DNA of 26,250 nt from a virus. The notes under the pieces are model-generated. The model did not search any database. It saw nothing but the letters and a program-made list of their open reading frames with translations, and was not told the DNA's origin. A program made the position numbers and the translations under genes. Shown in pieces: positions 1 through 6,480 of the stretch. The DNA lies in the IMG/VR virus record IMGVR_UViG_3300049489_000746, positions 1-26,250 of that record; one strand, given 5' to 3'. Each line of letters starts with the position of its first letter. Position 1 is the first letter of the stretch.

Positions 1-72
1 TGCCAGAATACCGCGAACGCGGGCGGCGCGGGCGGCGCGGGCTCAAACGGTTATATTTTGATCGCGTGGTAA
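1..72 (+). CDS. C-terminal end of a tail fibre-like protein (partial)
   Basis: The first 23 codons read as an open frame from base 1 to a TAA at 70-72, giving a tail that contains NTANAGGAGGAGSNGYILIAW. A glycine-rich stretch followed by a short hydrophobic strand and a terminal aromatic residue is the usual ending of phage tail fibre and receptor-binding proteins. The frame is open to the left edge, so the gene starts outside the window. It sits directly upstream of the lysis-type cassette, as is common for fibre genes. Family assignment rests only on this short tail; any secreted glycine-rich protein could end the same way. Confidence 0.6.
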   Translation, partial: CQNTANAGGAGGAGSNGYILIAW

Positions 73-96
73 ACTAAACCAAACAAGGGGGCTTAC

Positions 97-369
97 ATGG
101 AATTTCTTGATCTCGCTGGAATCGGTTCGGCTTTGAGCGGTTTTCTCGCGCCCATCGTGGCGAAGTATCCGCTCATGATGACGGTCGTCTTTTTTATGGG
201 GGCACTTCGCGTGGTTATGAAGCCGCTGATTTCCGTTCTCCGTGCTTATGTCGTATTTACTCCGAACCCGACCGACGACGCGGTTCTTGATTCGATTGAG
301 CAATCGAAATGGATGAAAGGACTTATCTTCGCCGTCGATTATATTGCGTCGATCAAGCCGCTCAAATGA
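97..369 (+). CDS. small membrane protein at head of lysis-type cassette
   Basis: A 90-residue protein. Residues about 12-55 are hydrophobic, with a clear membrane-type segment (LMMTVVFFMGALRVVM) and a weaker preceding one; the C-terminal third is soluble and mixed charge. The ATG is preceded by CAAGGGGGC at good distance, the same leader seen before several other genes here. It is followed by a gene that starts inside its stop codon (ATGA at 366-369), so the two are probably translated together. Position next to a lipoprotein, an NlpC/P60 peptidase and another membrane protein suggests a lysis or membrane role such as a holin, but I do not recognise the family and the function is inferred from context. 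Confidence 0.75.
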   Translation: MEFLDLAGIGSALSGFLAPIVAKYPLMMTVVFFMGALRVVMKPLISVLRAYVVFTPNPTDDAVLDSIEQSKWMKGLIFAVDYIASIKPLK

Positions 370-629
370 TCGAGCTTCTCGTTTCAGTCTTCAAGGCGAT
401 TCCGATCATTTGGACAATGATCGATCGGTTCGCAGCTCTTTGGGTTCAATTTCGGGTTTGGCAAATGCGGGAAGAAAATCGCGATGCAATTAGAAAAGCA
501 ATCGACACGAAAGACCAACGGCCTATTGAAAACGCGGTCGGGAATCCCGGGGCGGGCAAGCCGTCTGGTATTGCTGGCGGCGAGCTTCGCGATTCTCTTC
601 CCGGCGTGCGTGACCCGAAAGGAAATTAG
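366..629 (+). CDS. small membrane-associated protein, possible inner-membrane spanin partner
   Basis: An 87-residue protein whose ATG (366-368) overlaps the upstream stop as ATGA, which fixes the start. The N-terminal 30 residues are hydrophobic and could be a membrane anchor (VFKAIPIIWTMIDRFAALWV); residues 30-55 are charged and helix-prone; the tail is glycine/proline-rich and low complexity. The last 146 bases also encode the start of a lipoprotein in another frame. A membrane-anchored protein overlapped by a lipoprotein gene is the classic Rz/Rz1 arrangement of Gram-negative phages, so an i-spanin-like role is possible. The helical part is short for a spanin, so this is tentative. Confidence 0.65.
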   Translation: MIELLVSVFKAIPIIWTMIDRFAALWVQFRVWQMREENRDAIRKAIDTKDQRPIENAVGNPGAGKPSGIAGGELRDSLPGVRDPKGN

Positions 630-828
630 GTCGCATTTTTGGTTGAACAACGGGCTTCCCGCCGACCTATGCGAGCGCGAGCCAAGGCTCAAGGACTACG
701 GCTTTTATAGGCGACTCGATTCGGGCCAGCTCGAATTCCTAAGTTTCTGCAAACCTGAAGCGCAGCGTTTCTTCGGAATAGTTGACTCCGAGCTTGAGGA
801 ATTGCTTAACGCGACGCTCCCAGAATAG
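484..828 (+). CDS. lipoprotein nested in the preceding gene (o-spanin-like)
   Basis: A 114-residue protein. After a basic n-region there is a hydrophobic core and a lipobox (LVLLAASFAILFPAC, lipidated Cys at residue 42), so a signal peptidase II lipoprotein is predicted. The mature part, about 73 residues, is not proline-rich as classical Rz1 proteins are; it carries two more cysteines and an acidic C-terminus. The first 146 bases overlap the preceding membrane protein gene in a different frame. The n-region of 26 residues is long, so initiation further in is possible, though no better ATG is seen. The architecture suggests an outer-membrane spanin, but a superinfection-exclusion lipoprotein is an alternative. 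Confidence 0.7.
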   Translation: MQLEKQSTRKTNGLLKTRSGIPGRASRLVLLAASFAILFPACVTRKEIRSHFWLNNGLPADLCEREPRLKDYGFYRRLDSGQLEFLSFCKPEAQRFFGIVDSELEELLNATLPE

Positions 829-839
829 GGGCTCATGGC

Positions 840-1286
840 ATGACGCCGGAACTTCTCAAGGCTTACGCCCTATCCTTCATTGGAGCGCCGTACCGCTTCG
901 GGGCGGCGTTTGGCGGGGGCGACGATCCCCTTCTAGGCTTCGACTGCTCCGGGCTTGTCTGCGAGCTTCTCCGGGCGTCTGGCGTGGTCCCGTGGAACTT
1001 TCGAACCAACGCCCAAGGGCTTCTTTCCTTACCAAATGCGTCGGGAGTTTCGGGGATTCGGCAATTTGCTGATCTCGTTTTTTTCGGTCAGAATATTAAT
1101 AAGGTTTCTCACGTTGGTTTTTGTCTGGATCGGTTGACCATGCTCGAAGCGGGCGGCGGGGATTCCTCGACGGTCACGGTCGATCTCGCGAGCGAGCGAA
1201 ACGCTTTCGTGCGACTCAGGCCCGTGAGCATCCGGTCAGATTACTTGGGCGCGATTCGCCCCCCATACCCATTCGTGGGAGCTTGA
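840..1286 (+). CDS. NlpC/P60-family cysteine peptidase, probable endolysin
   Basis: A 148-residue single-domain protein with the NlpC/P60 (C40 peptidase) signature: FDCSGLV with the nucleophile Cys at residue 36, and HVGF with the catalytic His at 91; a polar residue about 12 positions later (E103 in LEAGGG) may complete the site. The N-terminal segment KAYALSFIGAPYRFGA matches the usual start of the fold. Such enzymes cleave peptide bonds in peptidoglycan stems. There is no signal peptide or cell-wall-binding domain, so it would need a holin to reach the wall. Its place between a lipoprotein and a holin-like protein favours an endolysin over the tail-tip P60 proteins of some siphophages, but the latter cannot be excluded. 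AGGGGC precedes the start. Confidence 0.88.
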   Translation: MTPELLKAYALSFIGAPYRFGAAFGGGDDPLLGFDCSGLVCELLRASGVVPWNFRTNAQGLLSLPNASGVSGIRQFADLVFFGQNINKVSHVGFCLDRLTMLEAGGGDSSTVTVDLASERNAFVRLRPVSIRSDYLGAIRPPYPFVGA

Positions 1287-1308
1287 ACTTGAATCGCAGC
1301 GGGGGCGT

Positions 1309-1536
1309 ATGACGCGGGAAAAAAACATCCCGGAATGGATCAAATGGGTCGCGAGCGTCATGCTTTCCGCGATGAGCGCGGGCGTCGGCGTAACTGTTTT
1401 TATGTACCAGAATTTTGAAACGGTCGCGGCGGCCGAGCAGCGCGAGAACCATTTGAAAGAAATTCGCGGGATTGACTCGCAACGGTTGGAGCGGATCGAG
1501 CAGAAAATAGACCAAATCATTTCACAAGGACGGTGA
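1309..1536 (+). CDS. holin-like protein: one membrane helix plus coiled coil
   Basis: A 75-residue protein with a short charged N-terminus, one membrane helix at about residues 11-33 (WVASVMLSAMSAGVGVTVFM) and a heptad-like charged C-terminal helix (about 40-73, HLKEIRGIDSQRLERIEQKI) that should form a coiled coil. This layout resembles the XhlA/haemolysin-type accessory proteins of phage lysis cassettes, although the order is inverted relative to XhlA, where the coiled coil comes first. GGGGGC lies just upstream of the ATG. It follows the peptidase gene by 22 bases. A holin or antiholin role is likely from context. Confidence 0.75.
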   Translation: MTREKNIPEWIKWVASVMLSAMSAGVGVTVFMYQNFETVAAAEQRENHLKEIRGIDSQRLERIEQKIDQIISQGR

Positions 1537-1540
1537 AATT

Positions 1541-1612
1541 ATGACGCAAGAATACGCCGAATGCTGGGATATGTGTTCTTATTATCAGCGCCGCCGGAAG
1601 CGGGCGGGCTGA
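1541..1612 (+). CDS. very small basic protein of unknown function
   Basis: A 23-codon frame from ATG at 1541 to TGA at 1610-1612, fitting exactly between the holin-like gene and the GTG of the phosphoesterase gene (3 bases apart). The product begins MTQEYAECWD and ends in a basic run (QRRRKRAG). CAAGGACGG lies 7-8 bases upstream of the ATG, a fair ribosome binding site. It fills an otherwise empty gap in a tightly packed operon, which is the main argument for it. It may only serve to couple translation into the next gene. Confidence 0.4.
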   Translation: MTQEYAECWDMCSYYQRRRKRAG

Positions 1613-1615
1613 TTC

Positions 1616-2560
1616 GTGGCAAAAGCGAAAACCACGGCGGAAGAATTCAGACGGCTTTTCGAAACTCTCGGGCCGTATGGCGTGGCCGAAGCGACGGGCT
1701 CGACTCCGACCGCTGTTTTCAGCCGTCGAAGAAACATCGAAAAAGCCGAAGGCGTCCCGATCCGAAGCCCGAAGGAAATCTCGGAAGGGCTCGCGTCGGG
1801 ATACGGGAAACGAATAGAGCTTTCAGTCGTGGACGGCGTGGTTCTCATTGGTTCCGATTGCCACTATTTCCCGGATCGCGCGACGACCGCGCACCGGGGG
1901 TTCGTGAAACTCGCGCGCGAGCTTGCGCCGAAAATCGTCGTCTTAAACGGCGACGTGACCAACGGAACTCGGAACGGGCGTCATCCCGAAATTATGTGGG
2001 AAGGCGAGCGGCCGAATGTTCGCCAAGAATTCGAGGCCGTCGATGAGCGGCTTGAGGAAGTCAAGAAAGCCGCTCCCGCTTCCGAGCGCGTATGGTGTTT
2101 AGGAAACCATGACGCCCGGTTTGAATCCAAATTGAGCGCCATGGTCCCGGAGTATCGGGGCGTCGCGGGCTTCAGGCTCGCCGATCATTTCCCCGACTGG
2201 CGCATTTGTTGGTCGCTTTGGCTCAACTCAAAAGTCGTCGTCAAACATCGCTTCAAGGGCGGCGTCCACGCGACATACCAAAACACGCTCCATGCCGGGA
2301 TGACCATGGTCACGGGGCATTTGCATTCGCTCAAAGTTACGCCGTTTTCGGATTACAACGGGACGCGGTACGGTATCGACACCGGGACGCTTGAGGAACC
2401 CGATGGCCCGCACGCGAACTATACCGAAGGTAATCCGCTCAATCATCGGTCGGGCTTTGTCGTTCTCACATTCCAAGGGGGCCAGCTTCTTTGGCCCGAG
2501 ATCGCGGCCGTGATCGAGCCCGGAAAAATTCAATTTCGGGGAAAAACGATTGAAGTTTGA
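1616..2560 (+). CDS. calcineurin-like metallophosphoesterase
   Basis: A 314-residue protein starting at GTG. Residues about 76-240 hold the full metallophosphoesterase motif set: SDCH (D81, H83), NGD (D113), GNHD (N164, H165, D166), KHRF (H211) and GHLH (H235, H237), which together bind two metal ions and hydrolyse phosphoesters. The first 60 residues precede the catalytic fold and look like a small DNA-binding helix-turn-helix (FRRLFETLGPYGVAEATGST), with SRRRN behind it. No signal peptide is visible, so it acts in the cytoplasm. The substrate cannot be read from sequence; nucleic-acid ends, cyclic nucleotides or phosphoproteins are all possible. It lies in the lysis-type operon and overlaps the next gene by 11 bases. 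Confidence 0.88.
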   Translation: MAKAKTTAEEFRRLFETLGPYGVAEATGSTPTAVFSRRRNIEKAEGVPIRSPKEISEGLASGYGKRIELSVVDGVVLIGSDCHYFPDRATTAHRGFVKLARELAPKIVVLNGDVTNGTRNGRHPEIMWEGERPNVRQEFEAVDERLEEVKKAAPASERVWCLGNHDARFESKLSAMVPEYRGVAGFRLADHFPDWRICWSLWLNSKVVVKHRFKGGVHATYQNTLHAGMTMVTGHLHSLKVTPFSDYNGTRYGIDTGTLEEPDGPHANYTEGNPLNHRSGFVVLTFQGGQLLWPEIAAVIEPGKIQFRGKTIEV

Positions 2561-2828
2561 ATCGCTGGCGATTCTTGCCGCCGCCCTAGTCGCGGCGGCC
2601 GATCCCGTTAAAACGGCCGAATGCAACGTCGCTTGTCATTTCCTTGGTTATGACGCGGGCTCATTCGCCGAGCCCGATTGCGCGTGCACTGATTTTAAGG
2701 ACTATGCCGAGCTTATGGCGCGTCGTCGGTTGATGCTTCCGAAGCGGTCGGGGCGGAAGGCGGAACCGGCTCAGTCGCCCGCGTCGGTTCCGGGATGGTC
2801 GCCCGGGACGTCGATTTTCGTTGAATGA
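2550..2828 (+). CDS. small exported cysteine-containing protein
   Basis: A 92-residue protein with an apparent TTG start inside the end of the phosphoesterase gene; GGGG lies about 9 bases upstream, supporting this start. Residues 5-17 are a hydrophobic signal-like segment (LAILAAALVAAA). The next stretch has paired cysteines around ECNVACHFLGYDAGSF and DCACTD, suggesting disulfides after export. The C-terminal 35 residues are proline/serine-rich. Small proteins with a C..C..GYD..(C.C) core occur in many phages without known function. Its last 116 bases lie opposite the end of a leftward gene (2713-2976). Confidence 0.6.
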   Translation: MKFESLAILAAALVAAADPVKTAECNVACHFLGYDAGSFAEPDCACTDFKDYAELMARRRLMLPKRSGRKAEPAQSPASVPGWSPGTSIFVE

Positions 2829-2976
2829 GAAGCGCCGCTTTCTCTTCTCGGTCAAGCCGCCTTATGATGGCGTCCACGACCTTGGCGCGCTTTGGGCAGA
2901 TATTCCCGCAGGGAATTTCACGGCTCGCGTTTCGATTAAACGACTTTTCCTTTTCCGTTTTCCTTGCCATCCGCAT
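2713..2976 (-). CDS. small hypothetical protein at the end of the leftward operon
   Basis: An 87-residue leftward frame whose start (ATG at 2976, or 2970) lies inside the end of the zinc-ribbon gene (2936-3151). Residues 20-50 look structured (EIPCGNICPKRAKVVDAIIR plus an amphipathic helix), with two cysteines; the tail is a threonine/proline/alanine-rich low-complexity region. No good ribosome binding site is seen, so translational coupling would be needed. It overlaps the convergent gene 2550-2828 by 116 bases, where both products are low complexity, so one or both ends may be accidental. It is kept because its first half reads like a real protein. Confidence 0.45.
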   Translation of the reverse strand: MRMARKTEKEKSFNRNASREIPCGNICPKRAKVVDAIIRRLDREEKAALLIQRKSTSRATIPEPTRATEPVPPSAPTASEASTDDAP

Positions 2977-3151
2977 TCAATGGTAAGGGGCTTTTCTTGA
3001 AATCGCAACATTTGGCGCAAGTAAACCGAAACCGCTCCCGCTTCTCGGTCGTCCAATACTGGCGAAACTCCCGGGCCGAAACCCATGCGATCCCGAACGA
3101 CTCGCCGCATTTCGAGCAGTTTTGAATTACCGTTTTCTTTTTCACGCTCAT
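2936..3151 (-). CDS. zinc-ribbon protein
   Basis: A 71-residue protein. The ATG at 3151 overlaps the polymerase stop as ATGA, which decides the start over longer upstream options. Residues 8-45 contain two cysteine pairs, NCSKCGESFG and TCAKCC, spaced about 30 residues apart, which is a zinc-ribbon or zinc-knuckle arrangement. The C-terminus is basic and lysine-rich (NADGKENGKGKVV). Such proteins commonly bind nucleic acid or stabilise replication partners; coupling to the polymerase suggests a replication-associated role, but no specific family is recognised. Confidence 0.75.
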   Translation of the reverse strand: MSVKKKTVIQNCSKCGESFGIAWVSAREFRQYWTTEKRERFRFTCAKCCDFKKSPLPLNADGKENGKGKVV

Positions 3152-5151
3152 TTCCTGTACCTCTTTCCCGTCCAGCCGGACGCTTTCACCGGGCATCCTT
3201 GAGCCCATTCGGGCAAATCGACCATGGCGTTTTCAAATTCCCCTAGTGGTCGCCCGGGCCGCTGCTCGGCCAAGAGTTCGTCATGTACCGAAAGCACAAT
3301 AGCGTACCCACGTCCTGACACGTTCAGCATTGCATGGGCCATGATATCGCGCGAAATGGCTTGGTCGATATTCTCGACAAGTTTCCCGCCGTAAGTCGCG
3401 CTCTCTTCCCATTTGCGTGTCACGCTATTAAGCCCGTAATGGTAGAGTTTCGGGGCGGGCTCGCCCCAAGGCGTTTCCTCGAATCTAACGCTCGGGTTTT
3501 TGAACGCGAGCCGCCGTCCGCTTGGGAGCTTGCACCATAAAAAATCCCGGTCGGCGAACCATTCGCAGCGTCCGGCGACGAAACTTTCAGACCGGCCCGT
3601 TCGGTTTCTGGCGATCACGGCGCGGCAAGCGGCGCGCTCGACATTCTTCCAAAGGGCGACGACCGGCTCATGCTCGGAGCGGTACACTTTTACGGCCGCT
3701 TTCGCGAGTTCCTCGGTCACGGCTTGCCCTTGGTCACGGCAAGCGCGGAAGAACTTCACCGGCCCCATACCGTATCCGCATCCGAGAATTGTGGTTTTCC
3801 CAAGCCAGCGTTGGGCGTCGGTCACTTTCTCGACCGGGACGCCGAAGATCCGCGCCGCCATTTCGCGGTATAGATCGGCCCCGCTTTCCCAAAGTCTAAT
3901 CCCGGCGGTATGGTCCGCGAGCCAAAACAAAACGCGCGCTTCGATTGCGTTATAATCCGCGCAAACGAATTCGCTCCCGAGCGTCGGGACGATCATCGAG
4001 CGCAAGCAGCTCGAAAAGGTTTCCATCGGGCGGCCGTAGAAAAACCGCGCCGACTCAAGCCCGCCTTGGTCGACCAACGCGACGGCGGTTTCGGTATCCT
4101 TGATCGTCCCGCGCGGGAAGTTTTGGGGCTGGACGCCCGCCCCGCTCCAGCGCCCGGTCGATGCGGCGTGGTAAACCAAAATATCGCGGATCCGCCCATT
4201 TGATTCCGAGCGATCCAAAAATGCGCGATACTTGGCCGTACTCGTTTTCGATGCATCTTGCCTGATTTCAAGCGCGCGCCTTGTTTTCGGCGTGAGCCCC
4301 CCGGCCGCGAGCGCGTCCAAAACCGTTTTCGCCCGAAGGTCCGGGAGATCGAGCCCCCGGCCCTTGAGCCATCCCAGAAGTTCGTCGCGTTGTCCGGCTG
4401 TGAAAAGCCCGGTCAAATCCGAGATCGCTTCGTTGAGCGAGCGGGTTTCTTCTCCGATCATGCCCAAGATTTTCCCGACAAGCGGACGGTCAACGCAAAA
4501 CCCGCGCCAGTTTATTTCCTGATCAAGAAGCCAAACGGCCCGTTCGTTCTCGGTCAATTCCGGCGTCGAAAGGAGAAGCCCGGTTTCGGCGTCGATATCG
4601 GTCGCGCAGTAATGAATAAGCCGGTGCAAGTCAGGAGAAAGCTCATGCCATTTGTCTTGGTTATTCTTGGTCGCCTTACGCGGTTTGCAATGTTTCAGAA
4701 TGAGCTTTCGCCCGACCATATCTTTTTGAACGGGAAGCCCCATCGCTTGACAAGCCCCTTCCAAGTTTCGCGGGATGGCAAGCGCCGCCGCTTGCGCGGC
4801 GGTACACTGCCAGCGCGCGGGCGGGAGATCCGGGAGCGGGCGCTTCAGGTATTTCGGAAGCACAAAGCGCGTAATGACTTGCTCGAAAAAAGCGTTATGA
4901 GCGACCATGCGAACGGACGGGTCGGCCATAACCGCCGCAAGCTCCGCGAGTTTCCGATTTTCCGCGACTCCGTCCAGCCAGATGAAGGGCGACCAAGCCG
5001 AGATCGGCGCGCGCTCAATACTCTCCCGCGTCCCGATCCGCCAAGCGGCGCAAATAATTTCGGTCGTCGGATGAACGGCGTACTCGTAAGCCCCGACCGC
5101 TTTTAGGTCGGCTTCGGAGCGCGTTTCGAAATCAAGGACGCAAAACCTCAT
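3148..5151 (-). CDS. polA-like: family A DNA polymerase with 3'-5' exonuclease domain
   Basis: A 667-residue PolA-type phage replicative polymerase. The N-terminal proofreading domain has Exo I (LDFETRS, D7 and E9), Exo II (VAHNAFFEQ, N86) and Exo III (YCATDIDAE, Y181 and D185). The polymerase domain has STGRWSG (about 331-337), motif A (CADYNAIEARVLFWLA, D399 and E404), motif B (RWLGKTTILGCGYGMG, K451 and Y460) and motif C (LSVHDELLA, H623-D624-E625). There is no 5' nuclease domain, as is usual for phage enzymes of this size. All catalytic residues seem intact. The gene is ATGA-coupled at both ends (upstream zinc-finger gene, downstream zinc-ribbon gene). Confidence 0.97.
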   Translation of the reverse strand: MRFCVLDFETRSEADLKAVGAYEYAVHPTTEIICAAWRIGTRESIERAPISAWSPFIWLDGVAENRKLAELAAVMADPSVRMVAHNAFFEQVITRFVLPKYLKRPLPDLPPARWQCTAAQAAALAIPRNLEGACQAMGLPVQKDMVGRKLILKHCKPRKATKNNQDKWHELSPDLHRLIHYCATDIDAETGLLLSTPELTENERAVWLLDQEINWRGFCVDRPLVGKILGMIGEETRSLNEAISDLTGLFTAGQRDELLGWLKGRGLDLPDLRAKTVLDALAAGGLTPKTRRALEIRQDASKTSTAKYRAFLDRSESNGRIRDILVYHAASTGRWSGAGVQPQNFPRGTIKDTETAVALVDQGGLESARFFYGRPMETFSSCLRSMIVPTLGSEFVCADYNAIEARVLFWLADHTAGIRLWESGADLYREMAARIFGVPVEKVTDAQRWLGKTTILGCGYGMGPVKFFRACRDQGQAVTEELAKAAVKVYRSEHEPVVALWKNVERAACRAVIARNRTGRSESFVAGRCEWFADRDFLWCKLPSGRRLAFKNPSVRFEETPWGEPAPKLYHYGLNSVTRKWEESATYGGKLVENIDQAISRDIMAHAMLNVSGRGYAIVLSVHDELLAEQRPGRPLGEFENAMVDLPEWAQGCPVKASGWTGKRYRK

Positions 5152-5333
5152 ACGCTGGCCCGTTCGTTTTCTTTGTGGCGCAAGTCATTCGCGCGCCCGA
5201 GTTTCTCGCCCCGCTTGTATAACGTTTGTCGCATGGCCGCGCAACGGCGGCAAATTTGGCGGCCCCGGTGGAAATATGTATTCTTCTCTGAAAATTCGTG
5301 GCCGCGTTTGCAGCGCGCGGGAATGGTCCGCAT
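5148..5333 (-). CDS. small zinc-finger protein upstream of polymerase
   Basis: A 61-residue protein coupled by ATGA to the polymerase start. Residues 8-35 read CKRGHEFSEKNTYF then RQICRRCAAMRQ, a C..GH...C..C finger of the kind found beside or inside phage HNH-type proteins and as free-standing small phage proteins. There is no HNH catalytic core, so it is probably a DNA- or RNA-binding accessory rather than a nuclease. The tail is basic. A 14-bp hairpin lies between this gene and the upstream ssDNA-binding protein gene. Confidence 0.75.
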   Translation of the reverse strand: MRTIPARCKRGHEFSEKNTYFHRGRQICRRCAAMRQTLYKRGEKLGRANDLRHKENERASV

Positions 5334-5357
5334 CGTTCGCCCCTGATCGTTTGATGC

Positions 5358-5394
5358 TTCCGGCCCCCGTGTTTCTGGGGCACGGGGGCCGGAA
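5358..5394 (-). terminator. strong hairpin between ssDNA-binding and zinc-finger/polymerase genes
   Basis: A perfect 14-bp inverted repeat (arms 5358-5371 and 5381-5394, TTCCGGCCCCCGTG and its complement) with a 9-base loop. It is the only sizeable gap inside this part of the leftward operon. No U-tract follows on the leftward strand, so it may be a partial terminator, an RNase processing or stability element that lowers polymerase expression relative to the ssDNA-binding protein, rather than a full intrinsic terminator. Confidence 0.5.
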
Positions 5395-5410
5395 ACTTGT
5401 TTAGCCCGTA

Positions 5411-6016
5411 TTACAGGCCAAAGGAATCGGAATCGTCGCTCGACTCATAGGAGGATTCTTTTTCGGAAGAATCTTCGACCGCGTCGAATTCGTCAACCGC
5501 CGAGCGCCGTCCGCCAAAGCGTTCGCCGTCGCGCGTTTTCTGGACCGACATAACCGAAAACGATATCCCACGATTGCCTTGCGTGTCGTAAGCAAACGCG
5601 ACCAAGGACGCTCGGGCATAACAGCCCGAGTAAAAAACCGCGCGCCCGTTCTCATCGCTCGGAATCGGGTCTAGCTTTTGGTCAACCAAGGCGGGCTTTT
5701 CCTTCGACGACGCCCTGACAAAAATCTTCCCGGCGTAATCCTCTTGATCCGATTCCTTGTCGCCGTTGCGAAACGGCGTTTTGAGGTTCTTGGGCCAACG
5801 GCTTTTGTCGTCGCCCCATTTCTCACTCGCCGCATTGGCCGCCGCTCGCTTGAGTTCCTTGAGATCCGCGTTTTTCGGGAACAGCATGGTCACGCTGTAC
5901 TTGGCTTCCATCCCTTCTTTGAACGCGCGGGGCTTGTGGATATTCTCAAAGCTCACGCGAAACTCAGGGCATTGCCGCCCCGTGACTTTCTTTTCCTCAA
6001 AGCTCATTTGTCCCAT
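5411..6016 (-). CDS. single-stranded DNA-binding protein, DUF2815/gp2.5-like
   Basis: A 201-residue protein matching the DUF2815 layout: an OB-fold-like core (residues about 10-165; VTGRQCPEFRVSFENIHKP, then AKYSVTMLFPKN) and a long acidic, serine-rich C-terminal tail ending DSFGL. Phage T7 gp2.5 and bacterial SSBs use acidic tails with a terminal aromatic residue to bind polymerase and other replication partners, and this tail has the same character. It would coat ssDNA during replication. The family is regularly found with PolA, DUF2800 and SNF2 genes, as here. Start at 6016 overlaps the upstream gene by 13 bases; ATG 6007 is an alternative. Confidence 0.85.
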   Translation of the reverse strand: MGQMSFEEKKVTGRQCPEFRVSFENIHKPRAFKEGMEAKYSVTMLFPKNADLKELKRAAANAASEKWGDDKSRWPKNLKTPFRNGDKESDQEDYAGKIFVRASSKEKPALVDQKLDPIPSDENGRAVFYSGCYARASLVAFAYDTQGNRGISFSVMSVQKTRDGERFGGRRSAVDEFDAVEDSSEKESSYESSDDSDSFGL

Positions 6017-6162
6017 GTTTTTCTCTTTCTCTTTTTGGTTCGTTTTTTCGTTGGTTTCCCGACTGGCCCATCCAGTCGGAAAAATTTGAATACCCGGGCG
6101 AGCAGCGAAAGGAAATAGAATCCGATCACGCTCAGGATTATTTTCGCGATAAGGCCAATCAT
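6004..6162 (-). CDS. tiny membrane protein with basic tail
   Basis: A 52-residue protein starting at ATG 6162, chosen because AAGGGAG sits 7-9 bases upstream and because the ATG overlaps the upstream stop (ATGA). Residues 2-27 form one membrane helix (LIAKIILSVIGFYFLSLLAR), followed by a very basic tail (KPTKKRTKKRKRK). It may tether something to the inner membrane or bind nucleic acid or phospholipid at the membrane face. No family is recognised. The stop lies inside the start of the ssDNA-binding protein gene. Confidence 0.6.
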   Translation of the reverse strand: MIGLIAKIILSVIGFYFLSLLARVFKFFRLDGPVGKPTKKRTKKRKRKTWDK

Positions 6163-6320
6163 TTTCTGTGCTCCCTTTTCGCGAGGCATCTTTCGCAAGT
6201 GACTCTTCGCCATGAGTTTACGGCGGTATAAGCGTATGTTTTATTGTGAACGCCGCAAACCGAAATCCGAGAAACGCCAAAAACGCTCCTAAATAATTTA
6301 AGCCTGTGAATTTTCTTCAT
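6159..6320 (-). CDS. small cysteine/histidine protein, probable zinc-binding
   Basis: A 53-residue protein, start taken at ATG 6320 (MKKIHRLKLF), which overlaps the upstream gene by 23 bases; a longer version from 6356 is possible. It carries CGVHNKTYAY followed by RRVTCERCLAKREH, a C..H...C..C pattern compatible with one zinc ion. It is ATGA-coupled to the membrane protein downstream. Function unknown; it is one of several tiny basic zinc-type proteins in this operon. Confidence 0.6.
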   Translation of the reverse strand: MKKIHRLKLFRSVFGVSRISVCGVHNKTYAYTAVNSWRRVTCERCLAKREHRK

Positions 6321-6480
6321 CGGATGACTCAAAAAGTTTATGAATTTCTCCCACAAGTTCTAACCCGATTCGCTGGCATTCCGACGAATCGAAAACGCCG
6401 TGTGGTATAGGCTCCCAACACATTGTCGCTTGTCCGAGGGATTGAAAGACAAGCTCTAAAAGTTTTTCGTTTTTGGTCAT
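6298..6480 (-). CDS. small helical protein of unknown function
   Basis: A 60-residue acidic protein (pattern MTKNEKLLELVFQSLGQ then CWEPIPHGVFDSSECQRIG) predicted to be mostly helical. The ATG at 6480 overlaps the stop of the DUF2800 gene as ATGA, which fixes the start and supports that it is translated. No motif is recognised. Confidence 0.65.
   Translation of the reverse strand: MTKNEKLLELVFQSLGQATMCWEPIPHGVFDSSECQRIGLELVGEIHKLFESSDEENSQA

Noticed and set aside
1561-2046. Rightward frame rich in Arg/Gly inside the phosphoesterase gene
   Set aside because: Out of frame with the motif-bearing gene and of shadow-like composition.
4258-5106. Long rightward open frame opposite the DNA polymerase gene
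   Set aside because: Mirror of a GC-rich gene with all polymerase motifs on the other strand; no motif and no binding site of its own.
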